DNA of 64,000 bases from the NCBI GenBank assembly GCA_031418715.1, contig JANOJL010000002.1:1-64000 (forward strand), in the 5' to 3' direction. This document shows positions 1 through 7,936 of the stretch, piece after piece. The notes beneath the pieces are model-generated. The model was given only the letters and a program-made list of their open reading frames with translations, was not told the origin of the DNA and ran no database searches. Positions within the stretch are counted from its first letter, which is position 1, and every line of letters starts with the position of its first letter. The position numbers were made by a program, and so were the translations under genes. The stretch is from JANMDU01 sp031418715 (GTDB taxonomy: Bacteria > Pseudomonadota > Gammaproteobacteria > Burkholderiales > Burkholderiaceae_C).

Positions 1-1
1 G

Positions 2-1060
2 CTGGGCGAGAAAGCGTTTCGGGCGAAACAACTTTATCGCTGGATTCATCAAAAGGGCGCGAGTGATTTCGCGCAGATGAGTGATTTGGCGAAATCACTA
101 CGCGAGAAGCTGCAAGGCATTGCACATGTGACGCCGCTCAAAGTGCTGACCGAGCAAAAGAGCAGCGATGGCACGATCAAGTGGCTTTTTGACGTGGGCA
201 ATGGCGATGCGGTCGAAGCGGTGTTTATCCCCGAGACGGATCGCAACACGCTGTGCATCTCATCGCAGGCGGGATGCGCAGTGGGCTGCCGCTTTTGCTC
301 CACAGGCCACCAAGGCTTTTCCAGAAACCTCACGTCAGGCGAGATCATCGCCCAGCTCTGGTTTGCCGAACACACCATCCGAGCAGTCAAAGGAGCGCAA
401 GATCGCGTCATCTCCAACGTCGTGATGATGGGCATGGGCGAGCCGCTGCAAAACTATGCCGCTCTCGTGCCCGCGCTGCGCACCATGCTCTCCGATCACG
501 GCTACGGCCTCTCGCGCCGCAGAGTGACGGTGTCCACCTCAGGCGTGGTGCCGATGATGGATAAGCTGGCAGCCGATTGCCCGGTGGCACTGGCGGTGAG
601 CCTGCATGCGCCGACCGATCTGCTGCGCGACGATCTCGTGCCTTTGAACAAGAAATACCCGCTGCAAGAGCTGTTGGCCGCATGCGAACGCTATTTGCAA
701 GCCGCGCCGCGTGATTTCATCACCATGGAATACTGCATGTTGGCGGGTGTGAACGATTCTCCAGCTCAAGCAATGCAACTGGCGCAGTTGGTGAAAAACG
801 TCAAATTGCCAGTGAAATTTAACCTGATTCCTTTTAATCCCTTCCCCCAGAGCGGATTGGTGTGTTCTGCTCCGAAAGTTGTAGCAGAATTTGCAAAAAT
901 CCTGCATGATGCAGGCATCGTCACCACCGTGCGCAAAACGCGCGGCGATGATATTGATGCGGCTTGTGGCCAGCTCGCGGGTGATGTGCAAGACCGCACA
1001 CGTGCACCCGAGCGCATGGCCCAGCGGCGTGTGGTGATGATGCAAAAGCAAGATGCTTGA
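2..1060 (+). CDS. rlmN: 23S rRNA (adenine2503-C2)-methyltransferase RlmN, 5' truncated
   Basis: Radical-SAM enzyme that methylates A2503 of 23S rRNA (and, in the family, A37 of some tRNAs). The reading frame is open from base 2 with family-like sequence (LGEKAFRAKQLYRWIHQKG), so the true start lies outside the window; the internal ATG at 77 is not the start. The CAVGCRFC motif (C-x3-C-x2-C) binds the 4Fe-4S cluster and SAM. The later AACGQL cysteine near the C-terminus and the MEYCML cysteine fit the methyl-carrying and catalytic cysteines of this family. pilW follows after 40 bp, the usual order in Burkholderiales. Confidence 0.95.
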   Translation: MGEKAFRAKQLYRWIHQKGASDFAQMSDLAKSLREKLQGIAHVTPLKVLTEQKSSDGTIKWLFDVGNGDAVEAVFIPETDRNTLCISSQAGCAVGCRFCSTGHQGFSRNLTSGEIIAQLWFAEHTIRAVKGAQDRVISNVVMMGMGEPLQNYAALVPALRTMLSDHGYGLSRRRVTVSTSGVVPMMDKLAADCPVALAVSLHAPTDLLRDDLVPLNKKYPLQELLAACERYLQAAPRDFITMEYCMLAGVNDSPAQAMQLAQLVKNVKLPVKFNLIPFNPFPQSGLVCSAPKVVAEFAKILHDAGIVTTVRKTRGDDIDAACGQLAGDVQDRTRAPERMAQRRVVMMQKQDA

Positions 1061-1100
1061 TGGCTGAGCAGCTTCAAGCCGGAGACAACTGGAGTACACA

Positions 1101-1937
1101 ATGGCGTCGATGAATGCGAGTTTGACAATCTGGAGGCTAGCGGTCGTGTTGGCTCTCGCTGCAGGCAGCTTTAGCTTCAGCGGCTGCGCCACCAATGCAG
1201 ATGGCAGCCGATCCAGCGGCAGTAACCCGGTTGACAGCATCGTCACGCAGTCTGACGAGCCAGAGTCCCGCAGACGCGCCCGCACCCGCTTGGAGCTGGC
1301 CTCTAGTTACTTTAGCGAAGGCAAAACCACCGTCGCGCTAGACGAGCTCAAGCTCTCTTTGCTCGCCGACCCAAACTACGGCGACGCCTTTAACCTGCGC
1401 GGCCTTGTCTACATGCGTTTGGGTGACATGCGACAAGCTGAAGACAGCTTTCGCCGTGCCTTACAGCTCAATGCGCGTGATGCCGACACGATGCACAACT
1501 ACGCATGGCTGATGTGCCAGCAGCGCCGTTTTGTCGAGTCGATTGCGATGTTCACTCAGGCCAATGCGGTGCCTTTGTATGCCGGGCAATCCAAAACCTA
1601 CATGTCACGCGGTATGTGCGAGCTGGCAGCAGGGCAGCGCGAATTGGCTGAGCGAAGCTTTGCGCGCAGCTACGAGCTCGACGCGGGCAACCCGATTTCG
1701 GGCTACAACCTCTCCAATCTGCTTTTTTTACGCGGTGAATTACAGCGTGCGCAATTTTATATTCGCAGGCTGAACAACACCGACTTGGCCAACTCCGAAA
1801 CTCTGTGGTTGGGTATCAAAATTGAGCGCAAGATGGGTAACAATGACGTGGTGCAGCAGTTGACGACACAGTTGCGACGCCGCTACCCGCAATCGAAAGA
1901 ATTGGCATCGTTGGAACGAGGGGCATTTGATGAGTGA
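1101..1937 (+). CDS. pilW: Type IV pilus biogenesis/stability lipoprotein PilW (PilF)
   Basis: TPR pilotin-type lipoprotein that helps the outer-membrane secretin of type IV pili assemble. The N-terminus carries a hydrophobic signal ending in a lipobox-like FSGC at about residues 26-29. Several tetratricopeptide repeats follow (for example YGDAFNLRGLVYMRLGD and ADTMHNYAWLMCQQ). At 278 residues it has the usual length. Its stop overlaps the start of rodZ, suggesting translational coupling. The position between rlmN and rodZ is the conserved context of pilW in beta- and gammaproteobacteria. Confidence 0.9.
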   Translation: MASMNASLTIWRLAVVLALAAGSFSFSGCATNADGSRSSGSNPVDSIVTQSDEPESRRRARTRLELASSYFSEGKTTVALDELKLSLLADPNYGDAFNLRGLVYMRLGDMRQAEDSFRRALQLNARDADTMHNYAWLMCQQRRFVESIAMFTQANAVPLYAGQSKTYMSRGMCELAAGQRELAERSFARSYELDAGNPISGYNLSNLLFLRGELQRAQFYIRRLNNTDLANSETLWLGIKIERKMGNNDVVQQLTTQLRRRYPQSKELASLERGAFDE

Positions 1938-2943
1938 AGAGGAGTTGCCGATCCGTTTTGCGGACACGGCTCAGGCGGCAATGGATGCCTCAAAAAGTGC
2001 AGGTCAGATGCTGCGTGAAGCGCGTGAGGCGCAAGGCCTGCATGTGGCTGCGTTGGCGGTGTCGCTCAAAGTACCCGTGAAAAAACTAGAAGCGCTGGAA
2101 GCTGATCGTTTGGAAGAGTTGCCCGATGCCGTATTCATACGTGCGCTCGCATCAAGCGTTTGCCGGGCGCTCAAGGTCAATCCTGCGCCCATTCTGGAAA
2201 AACTACCCAAGCTCAACACCCGCGTGCTCGATCAGGTGGCAGGCGGTGTCAATGTTTCCTTTCGCACGCGCGCTGATGGGCCCGCGCCCTCGCTGTTGTC
2301 AAATTTAAACCGGCCCGTTGTACTCGCTGTGATGGTGTTGCTGCTGGCTGCTATCGTTCTGATGCTGTTGCCAGATTTCACGATGCGCTCGGCCTCCACG
2401 GCCACGCCTTCATCTGGCTCAATGCCTCAGGCCTCATTGCCATCTGCCAACGGCAATGCCGCTGGTGTTTCCATGGGCAGCGGCGCGACCGTGGTGGCCA
2501 CGCCCATACCAGGCGCATCTGAGACGACCACGGTTGTCTTCAGCCCCAGCCAGCCTGCCAACGAATCAGCCACGATACCAAGCTTGAGCGTGACGCCTGC
2601 TTTGTCCACGCCAAGCGTGAGCAGTCCCACACTCACGATTTCTACGCCCGCTTCTGCAGGTGTCGCTGGCACAGCTGCAACGCCGCCGCCCTCTGATAGC
2701 GTTATCGTGTTCACCGCCACGGGTGAAACCTGGGTCGAGGTGAAAGACGCAGGCGGGAAAATCATCTTGCAACGCACCTTGAAATCTGGCGAGACAGCGG
2801 GCGCTGGGCCATCTTTGGGCAAGCAACCGTTTTCAGTGATCATTGGCCGAGCCAACTTCACGCAAGTCACTGTGCAGGGCAAGGCTTTTGATCTTGCAGC
2901 CGTCTCGTCCAAAGATGCTGTGGCACGATTCCAAGTTAAATGA
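1930..2943 (+). CDS. rodZ: Cytoskeletal shape protein RodZ-like (HTH, one TM, C-terminal DUF4115)
   Basis: Bitopic inner-membrane protein linking MreB to the elongasome. A helix-turn-helix of the Xre type lies at about residues 24-95 (GQMLREAREAQGLHVAALA). One transmembrane helix follows at about 130-148. A long Ser/Thr/Ala/Pro-rich periplasmic linker leads to the C-terminal beta domain (ETWVEVKDAGGKIILQRTL). The start was placed at ATG 1930, with GAGG at 1919-1922, rather than the TTG one codon earlier; it overlaps the pilW stop by 8 bp. The gene continues directly into ispG, as in most proteobacteria. Confidence 0.88.
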   Translation: MSEEELPIRFADTAQAAMDASKSAGQMLREAREAQGLHVAALAVSLKVPVKKLEALEADRLEELPDAVFIRALASSVCRALKVNPAPILEKLPKLNTRVLDQVAGGVNVSFRTRADGPAPSLLSNLNRPVVLAVMVLLLAAIVLMLLPDFTMRSASTATPSSGSMPQASLPSANGNAAGVSMGSGATVVATPIPGASETTTVVFSPSQPANESATIPSLSVTPALSTPSVSSPTLTISTPASAGVAGTAATPPPSDSVIVFTATGETWVEVKDAGGKIILQRTLKSGETAGAGPSLGKQPFSVIIGRANFTQVTVQGKAFDLAAVSSKDAVARFQVK

Positions 2944-2959
2944 AGTTTGGACCAGTCTG

Positions 2960-4249
2960 ATGCTTGAACCTTGCCAAATCCCTGAATCTTCTCCCGCGCC
3001 GCGCCGCAGCCTGCAAGCGCGCATTGTTTGGGACAAACGCGTTGTCACAGTGGGCGGCGATGCACCTGTGCGCGTGCAGTCGATGACCAATACCGATACC
3101 GAAGACGCAATCGGCACAGCCATTCAAGTGAAAGAGTTGGCGCTAGCAGGCAGTGAGATCGTACGCATCACGGTCAACACCCCCGAAGCTGCTAAGCAAG
3201 TACCTTATATCCGCGAGCAGCTTGATCGCATGGGCATAGATGTGCCGTTAGTGGGCGATTTTCATTACAACGGTCACCGCTTGCTGACTGATGAGCCTGC
3301 CTGCGCCGAAGCGCTCAGCAAATATCGCATCAACCCCGGCAACGTGGGCAAGGGCGACAAGAAAGACAAGCAATTCGGCCAAATGATCGAAGCTGCGCTG
3401 AAGTGGGACAAGCCCGTGCGCATCGGCGTGAATTGGGGTAGCCTCGATCAAGACCTGCTGGCCCATTTGATGGACATTAACAGTCTTCGCGCAGTGCCTT
3501 GGGATGCTAAGCAAGTGATGTATGAGGCGCTGCTGACCTCAGCGACAGAGTCTGCAAACCTTGCCGTGAAAATGGGCATGTCGCCCAATCAAGTGCTGCT
3601 CAGCTGCAAAGTCTCGGGCGTGCAAGATTTGATCGCTGTCTACCGAGAGTTGGCCAAGCGCTGCAACTATCCGCTGCATCTGGGCCTGACCGAAGCTGGC
3701 ATGGGCACCAAAGGCACGGTGGCATCAGCCGTGGCCATGAGCATCTTGCTGCAAGAAGGCATCGGCGACACCATCCGCGTCAGCCTCACGCCCCAGCCTG
3801 GCGAAAGTCGCACGCAAGAAGTGCTGATCGCGTCGGAGATTTTGCAGTCGCTCGGTCTCAGAAGATTCGTTCCCAGCGTCACCGCCTGTCCCGGCTGCGG
3901 CCGTACCACGAGCAGCACCTTCCAAGAGCTGGCCAAGCAGATCGATGATTATTTGCGCATGCAGATGCCGCTCTGGAAAACCAAATACCCCGGCGTCGAG
4001 CATCTCAAAGTCGCCGTCATGGGCTGCATCGTCAACGGCCCGGGTGAGAGTAAACACGCCGATATCGGCATTTCTTTGCCAGGAACTGGAGAAAGCCCCG
4101 CCGCCCCGGTCTTCATTGACGGACAAAAAGCGCTGACTCTGCGTGGCGAGAATATCGTGCAGGAATTCCACAATCTGGTGGATGAGTACATTGAGAAGCG
4201 ATTTGGCGCCGCTGCTGCTGAAGCGGCAAAGGCGCTGGAGACGGCTTAA
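2960..4249 (+). CDS. ispG: 4-hydroxy-3-methylbut-2-enyl-diphosphate synthase (flavodoxin) IspG
   Basis: Penultimate step of the MEP isoprenoid pathway: converts ME-cPP to HMBPP using a 4Fe-4S cluster. The cluster cysteines are seen in CPGCGRT and in MGCIVNGPGE. The N-terminal TIM-barrel starts at VRVQSMTNTDT. The start at ATG 2960 (MLEPCQIPES) is chosen because the open frame upstream, from 2843, runs over the rodZ C-terminus and has no family resemblance. The gene sits 16 bp after rodZ. ispD and ispF of the same pathway lie at 33.7-35.2 kb. Confidence 0.96.
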   Translation: MLEPCQIPESSPAPRRSLQARIVWDKRVVTVGGDAPVRVQSMTNTDTEDAIGTAIQVKELALAGSEIVRITVNTPEAAKQVPYIREQLDRMGIDVPLVGDFHYNGHRLLTDEPACAEALSKYRINPGNVGKGDKKDKQFGQMIEAALKWDKPVRIGVNWGSLDQDLLAHLMDINSLRAVPWDAKQVMYEALLTSATESANLAVKMGMSPNQVLLSCKVSGVQDLIAVYRELAKRCNYPLHLGLTEAGMGTKGTVASAVAMSILLQEGIGDTIRVSLTPQPGESRTQEVLIASEILQSLGLRRFVPSVTACPGCGRTTSSTFQELAKQIDDYLRMQMPLWKTKYPGVEHLKVAVMGCIVNGPGESKHADIGISLPGTGESPAAPVFIDGQKALTLRGENIVQEFHNLVDEYIEKRFGAAAAEAAKALETA

Positions 4250-4254
4250 ATTTT

Positions 4255-4315
4255 TGGCATTTTTGGGCTCTAGCCCGCGTCTTTACTGCGCAGAATGCTA
4301 TTGAAATTGTAGTAA
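4255..4315 (-). repeat. Dispersed hairpin repeat, copy 1 (antisense to + strand)
   Basis: Just after the ispG stop. It contains the reverse complement of the family parts: a CTCTAGCCC block, TGCGCAGA, then an AT-rich stem around GCTATTGAAATTGTAGTAA. It matches copies at 6970, 35205, 41251 and others. This copy sits where ispG and hisS, normally neighbours, have been separated. Confidence 0.75.
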
Positions 4316-4464
4316 CGTGCAACGTTTGCCTACTGCTCGGCGTTCCGACCTTTTCACGCCACCTTGTGCACCTACGGCCTAGCGTCGGGCAGTTCCCCTG
4401 CAAATTTTTTGAAAACACACGCGATAGCGGCCTCGGTGAGCTCAAGTGGGTCTCCACGCGCCTT

Positions 4465-4858
4465 TCAAAAAATTTTCCAGTGAAACCACCCAACACTCTC
4501 CGCTTCGACTGTGTAAGCGTATTTTGGATTCATGCCTTCTAGTTTTTTGACTGCTTCACAAATCCGTTTACAGTTCGCAGCGCATGACAGAGTATCCTGC
4601 CACCACAGGTCTAAATCGTCTCGAAATGCTCCTGGTCACGCGTGACATTTTGAATCGGTATCTGCGGTACCTAGAGACTGCGGAGCAACCAAACGCTTAG
4701 CGTGCCTTAGCTTCGAAGTGCCGATCAAGTGCAACATTAGCGAATTCGGTGTTTGTCGTATCAAATCTGAATCTGAGAGCGTTGGGAGGTTGTCCGACAC
4801 TGGGCGGCAGGTACAAAACTTTGAGCGCCAAGGTTGAGCGCTGAAGCCACTCCAGAGG
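4465..4858 (-). pseudogene. Decayed reading-frame remnants of unknown identity
   Basis: The stretch 4250-4979 has no intact gene. On the minus strand two coherent but start-less frames are visible. One ends at a TAA at 4697-4699 and reads up to about 4858 (ending NVALDRHFEAKAR). The other spans 4635 down to the stop at 4465-4467 (containing DDLDLWWQDTLS and ending GWFHWKIF). Both have natural amino-acid composition but I recognise neither. The upstream frame is cut by stops inside the repeat at 4859. They may be remains of genes that came with the nearby toxin-antitoxin insertion; chance open frames cannot be excluded. Confidence 0.3.
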
Positions 4859-4919
4859 CTATCAATTCAATAGCGCTTGGCGCAGTATTAGTAAGGGCTA
4901 GCGGCTGAAAATGGCATAA
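4859..4919 (+). repeat. Dispersed hairpin repeat, copy 2
   Basis: Forward copy: stem CTATCAATTCAATAG, then GGCGCAG, then AAGGGCTAGCGGC and AAAATGG. It lies between ispG and the toxin-antitoxin operon, so two copies in opposite orientation bracket the remnant DNA upstream of the operon. Confidence 0.75.
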
Positions 4920-4979
4920 AATCGCGGCTTCTGAAAGGCGCTCAGCCGCTTTCACGCTCAGCCGTTCCCAAATCTACTC

Positions 4980-5003
4980 AAGTTATAATTTAAGTTATAA
5001 CTT
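4980..5003 (+). promoter_or_regulatory. Probable promoter/operator of the AbrB-Doc operon
   Basis: Two direct copies of AAGTTATAA (4980-4988 and 4992-5000). The second forms part of a perfect 12-bp palindrome AAGTTATAACTT (4992-5003). The first contains a consensus-like -10 box TATAAT (4984-4989). It lies 13 bp before the antitoxin ATG. AbrB-type antitoxins usually autoregulate through such symmetrical operators, so this is the likely repressor site; the assignment is inferred. Confidence 0.6.
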
Positions 5004-5015
5004 CGCGAGCCCATC

Positions 5016-5240
5016 ATGCAAGCCCTCAAACTCACTCAAATCGGCAATTCCCTTGGCATCATCTTGCCCAAAGAGATTTTGGCGCAGCTTAAGGTGCAGA
5101 AGGGCGATCAGTTGTTTTTCACGCAAGCGCCAGACGGATATCGGGTCACGCCTTATCGTGCGACGGCAGAGGCGCAGCTCAAAGCGGGGCGGCAGTTTAT
5201 GCATGATTACCGCGATACCTTCCGTGAATTGGCCAAGTGA
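5016..5240 (+). CDS. AbrB/MazE-family antitoxin
   Basis: Small (74 aa) swapped-hairpin AbrB DNA-binding protein. The first 45 residues carry the typical pattern (LTQIGNSLGIILPKEIL, then LKVQKGDQLFF). The C-terminal tail probably binds the toxin. Its stop TGA overlaps the ATG of the downstream Doc-type toxin (TGATG), a classic toxin-antitoxin arrangement. It should neutralise the toxin and repress the operon by binding the palindrome at 4992-5003. Genomic toxin-antitoxin pairs of AbrB with Doc are known; P1 Doc pairs instead with Phd. Confidence 0.85.
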   Translation: MQALKLTQIGNSLGIILPKEILAQLKVQKGDQLFFTQAPDGYRVTPYRATAEAQLKAGRQFMHDYRDTFRELAK

Positions 5241-5653
5241 TGGTTCAGGCTGGTAACGAACCCAGACTTTGGCACTGGGTTGACAAAGATGTATTGCTTG
5301 CGCTGCATGACGAAAGTTTGGCTGAGCATGGCGGTGGTATCGGGCTGCGCGATGCGGGGTTGTTGGAATCTGCCTTAGCAAGGCCTGAGAATCTTGAGCT
5401 GTATGGTTCGCCTGATGTGGCTGAGTTGGCAGCAGCCTATGGTTTCGGTTTAGCCAAGAACCATGCCTTTGTTGATGGCAACAAACGAGTTGCATTCTTG
5501 GGCATCGGCTTGTTTTTATACTGCAATGGCTATCGCTTGCGCGCCAGCCAGATCGAGGCGACGCAGACGATTTTGGCCTTGGCTGCGGGGCAGGTGTCGG
5601 AAAGTCAGCTTGCCCAGTGGATTCGTGAAAATTCGGAAGCTATCAAAATATGA
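5240..5653 (+). CDS. doc: Death-on-curing (Doc) family Fic-fold toxin
   Basis: Fic-fold kinase-type toxin; P1 Doc phosphorylates EF-Tu and stops translation. The active-site motif is seen as HAFVDGNKR (H-x-F-x-x-G-N-K-R) near residue 75, preceded by the usual GIGLRDAGLLESALARP. ATG 5240 overlaps the antitoxin stop. The toxin stop (5651-5653) overlaps the hisS ATG (ATGA), so toxin and histidyl-tRNA synthetase are probably translated from one message. All key residues look intact, so it is probably functional. Confidence 0.88.
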   Translation: MVQAGNEPRLWHWVDKDVLLALHDESLAEHGGGIGLRDAGLLESALARPENLELYGSPDVAELAAAYGFGLAKNHAFVDGNKRVAFLGIGLFLYCNGYRLRASQIEATQTILALAAGQVSESQLAQWIRENSEAIKI

Positions 5654-6960
5654 GTGAAAAACTGGTTGCCATCAAAGGCATGAACGACATCCTCCCGCCG
5701 GATTCGGCGCGCTGGGAGTGGCTGGAAGAGAAGGTGCGCAGCCTGATGGCTCGGTATGCCTATCGCAATATCCGCACGCCGATTGTCGAGCCGACACCGC
5801 TGTTTGTGCGCGGGCTGGGCGAAGTCACGGATATTGTTGAGAAGGAAATGTATTCCTTTGAAGACAAATTGAATGGCGACAAGCTAACCCTGCGTCCTGA
5901 AAATACTGCAGGCGTGGTGCGCGCCGTTGCTGAGCATTCGATGCTGTATGAGGGCGGCAAGCGCCTGTATTACATGGGGCCGATGTTTCGCCATGAGCGG
6001 CCACAGCGCGGGCGCTATCGGCAGTTTCACCAAATAGGCGCAGAGGCTTTGGGCTTTGGCGGCGCGGAAGTGGATGCTGAACTGATTTTGCTGGCGGATC
6101 AACTTTGGAAAGAGTTGGGGCTGAAAGATGTGCGGCTTGAGCTCAACAGCTTGGGGCAACCCGAGGAGCGCCAAAAGCATCGCTCCGCTTTGATTGCTTA
6201 TCTTGAGCAACACCAAGATGTGATGGACGAAGAAGCCAAGCGCCGCTTGCATACGAATCCGCTACGTATTTTGGACACGAAAAACCCGGCGATGCAGGAA
6301 ATGGTGAACGCGGCGCCGAAGCTGATTGATTATCTGGGCGATGTATCTCTTGCGCATTTCACGCAAGTTAAAGCTATTTTGACGGCAAATGGCATCAGTT
6401 TCACGATCAATCCGCGTTTGGTGCGCGGGATGGACTATTACAACCTGACGGTCTTTGAGTTCATCACCACCAGCCTGGGCGCGCAGGGCACGATCTGCGG
6501 CGGTGGGCGTTATGACTATTTGATCGAGATGATCGGCGGTAAAGCCGCGCCGGCAGTGGGCTGGGCGCTGGGTGTGGAGCGGGTGCTGGAGCTGATCAAG
6601 GAGCATGGCGTTGAAGTGCCGCAGTCCGTGCCGGATGCGTATGCCGTGATTCCCGATCTGGCTTCGCTGCCAGTGGCGATCAAGTGCATTCAAGCCTTGC
6701 GCTCTCAGGGTGTGAGCGTGCAAATGCATGCCCCTGCAAACTCGGCCGAGGGCATGGGCAGCTTCAAAAGCCAGTTTAAAAAGGCCGATGGCTCGGGCGC
6801 AAAATTCGCATTGATTTTTGGCTCAGACGAGTTGGCGCAGGGCAAAGTGGCTGTGAAAGCGCTTCGCGGTGCTAGCTCATCACAGGCCGATGGGCAAAAT
6901 GAGCAGCAGCTGATAGCGTTGAATGAGCCAGCAGCTTTGGCCGCAGCGCTGAAGGTTTGA
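5650..6960 (+). CDS. hisS: Histidyl-tRNA synthetase
   Basis: Class II aminoacyl-tRNA synthetase that charges tRNA-His. Seen: GMNDILPPDSARWEWLE at the N-terminus, motif 2 (FRHERPQRGRYRQFHQIGAE), the histidine-specific LVRGMDYYNLTVFEF, GGGRYD and motif 3 GWALGVER, then the anticodon-binding domain. 436 residues, normal length. Its start codon overlaps the upstream toxin stop, which is unusual; in relatives it follows ispG directly. A dispersed repeat starts 9 bp after the stop. Confidence 0.97.
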   Translation: MSEKLVAIKGMNDILPPDSARWEWLEEKVRSLMARYAYRNIRTPIVEPTPLFVRGLGEVTDIVEKEMYSFEDKLNGDKLTLRPENTAGVVRAVAEHSMLYEGGKRLYYMGPMFRHERPQRGRYRQFHQIGAEALGFGGAEVDAELILLADQLWKELGLKDVRLELNSLGQPEERQKHRSALIAYLEQHQDVMDEEAKRRLHTNPLRILDTKNPAMQEMVNAAPKLIDYLGDVSLAHFTQVKAILTANGISFTINPRLVRGMDYYNLTVFEFITTSLGAQGTICGGGRYDYLIEMIGGKAAPAVGWALGVERVLELIKEHGVEVPQSVPDAYAVIPDLASLPVAIKCIQALRSQGVSVQMHAPANSAEGMGSFKSQFKKADGSGAKFALIFGSDELAQGKVAVKALRGASSSQADGQNEQQLIALNEPAALAAALKV

Positions 6961-6969
6961 GCGTTAAAT

Positions 6970-7034
6970 ACTATCAAATTAATAGCGATCCGCCCATGTT
7001 TTATAACGGCTAGAGCCCTAAAATGCTTTAAAAA
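6970..7034 (+). repeat. Dispersed hairpin repeat, copy 3
   Basis: Near-complete forward copy: ACTATCAAATTAATAGC stem, TTTTATAACGGCTAGAGCC, then AAAATGCTTTAAAAA. It fills most of the 216-bp gap between hisS and yfgM. Confidence 0.8.
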
Positions 7035-7054
7035 TGGTGTGTTAGCAGTTATAG

Positions 7055-7080
7055 ATAAAAAAACGGCCTGAAGCCGTTAT
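7055..7080 (-). terminator. Terminator-like hairpin facing left
   Basis: AACGGC-CTGAA-GCCGTT with an A-run on its left side, so a T-run follows it only on the minus strand. All nearby genes point right, so as a terminator it is in the wrong direction; it may simply be a decayed or bidirectional hairpin after hisS. Confidence 0.3.
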
Positions 7081-7176
7081 CAATCCTGCGCGACATGCTC
7101 CCAAATAAAGAGCATGTCAATCGCAGCCAAGCAGGTGCTGCCACCCCCTACAATCACATCATTGGATTCTCACATC

Positions 7177-7905
7177 ATGGCAATGAAACATCTCGACCTC
7201 GAAGAACAAGAGCAACTTGACAAGATCAAGGCATTTTGGAAGCAGTTTGGCAACATCATCAGCGCAGTGCTGATTCTCGTGTTTGGCTCGATTGCGGCTT
7301 ACAACGGCTGGCAATGGTGGCAGCGCAGCCAGTCGGGTCAGGCCGCGAGCATGTATGAAGAGGTGGAACGCGCTGCCAAGGGCGGTGACCCTGCCAAGAT
7401 CAGTCGTGCTTTTACCGATATGAAAGAGCGCTTCGGCAGCACGACCTATGCAGCGCAAGCTGGCTTGCTCGCTGCCAAAGCGCTGTATGACAAAGGCCAA
7501 GCCGAGCAGGCCAAAGCACCGCTCGAATGGGTTGCCAACAGCTCTGCTGATGAGAGCTATCGCGCGATTGCCAAGCTACGCCTATCGTCCATCTTGTTTG
7601 AAGGCAAAGGCTTTGATGCCGCGCTGAAACTGCTCGACGGCATGCCAAAAGAATTTGATGCACTGGCCGCCGACCGACGCGGCGACATCTTGCTGGCGCA
7701 GGGCAAACGAGAGGAAGCCAAAGTCGCCTTCGAGAAAGCCTACAAAGCCATGGACGAGCGCAGCGAATACCGCCGATTGGTGGAAATCAAACTCAATTCA
7801 CTAGGTGTGGATGTGAGCAGCAAAGTCGCTGCTGCATCTACCCCATCTACTGCCGCTCCAGCCGCAGCCCCAGTTGCCGCACCCGCTGCTAGCGCAGCTA
7901 AGTAA
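7177..7905 (+). CDS. yfgM: YfgM-family tetratricopeptide protein (SecYEG-associated chaperone)
   Basis: Inner-membrane anchored periplasmic TPR protein; E. coli YfgM links SecYEG to periplasmic chaperones. Start ATG 7177 gives MAMKHLDLEEQEQLDKIKAFWKQ, the conserved N-terminus. One TM segment (about residues 25-45, ISAVLILVFGSIAAYNGW) is followed by TPR-like helices (YAAQAGLLAAKALYDKGQ). An Ala/Pro-rich C-terminus closes the 242-residue protein. It is followed by bamB and der, the conserved order. Confidence 0.9.
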   Translation: MAMKHLDLEEQEQLDKIKAFWKQFGNIISAVLILVFGSIAAYNGWQWWQRSQSGQAASMYEEVERAAKGGDPAKISRAFTDMKERFGSTTYAAQAGLLAAKALYDKGQAEQAKAPLEWVANSSADESYRAIAKLRLSSILFEGKGFDAALKLLDGMPKEFDALAADRRGDILLAQGKREEAKVAFEKAYKAMDERSEYRRLVEIKLNSLGVDVSSKVAAASTPSTAAPAAAPVAAPAASAAK

Positions 7906-7936
7906 GCCAATGCCCTCAGACACCCCGGAGGCCACG

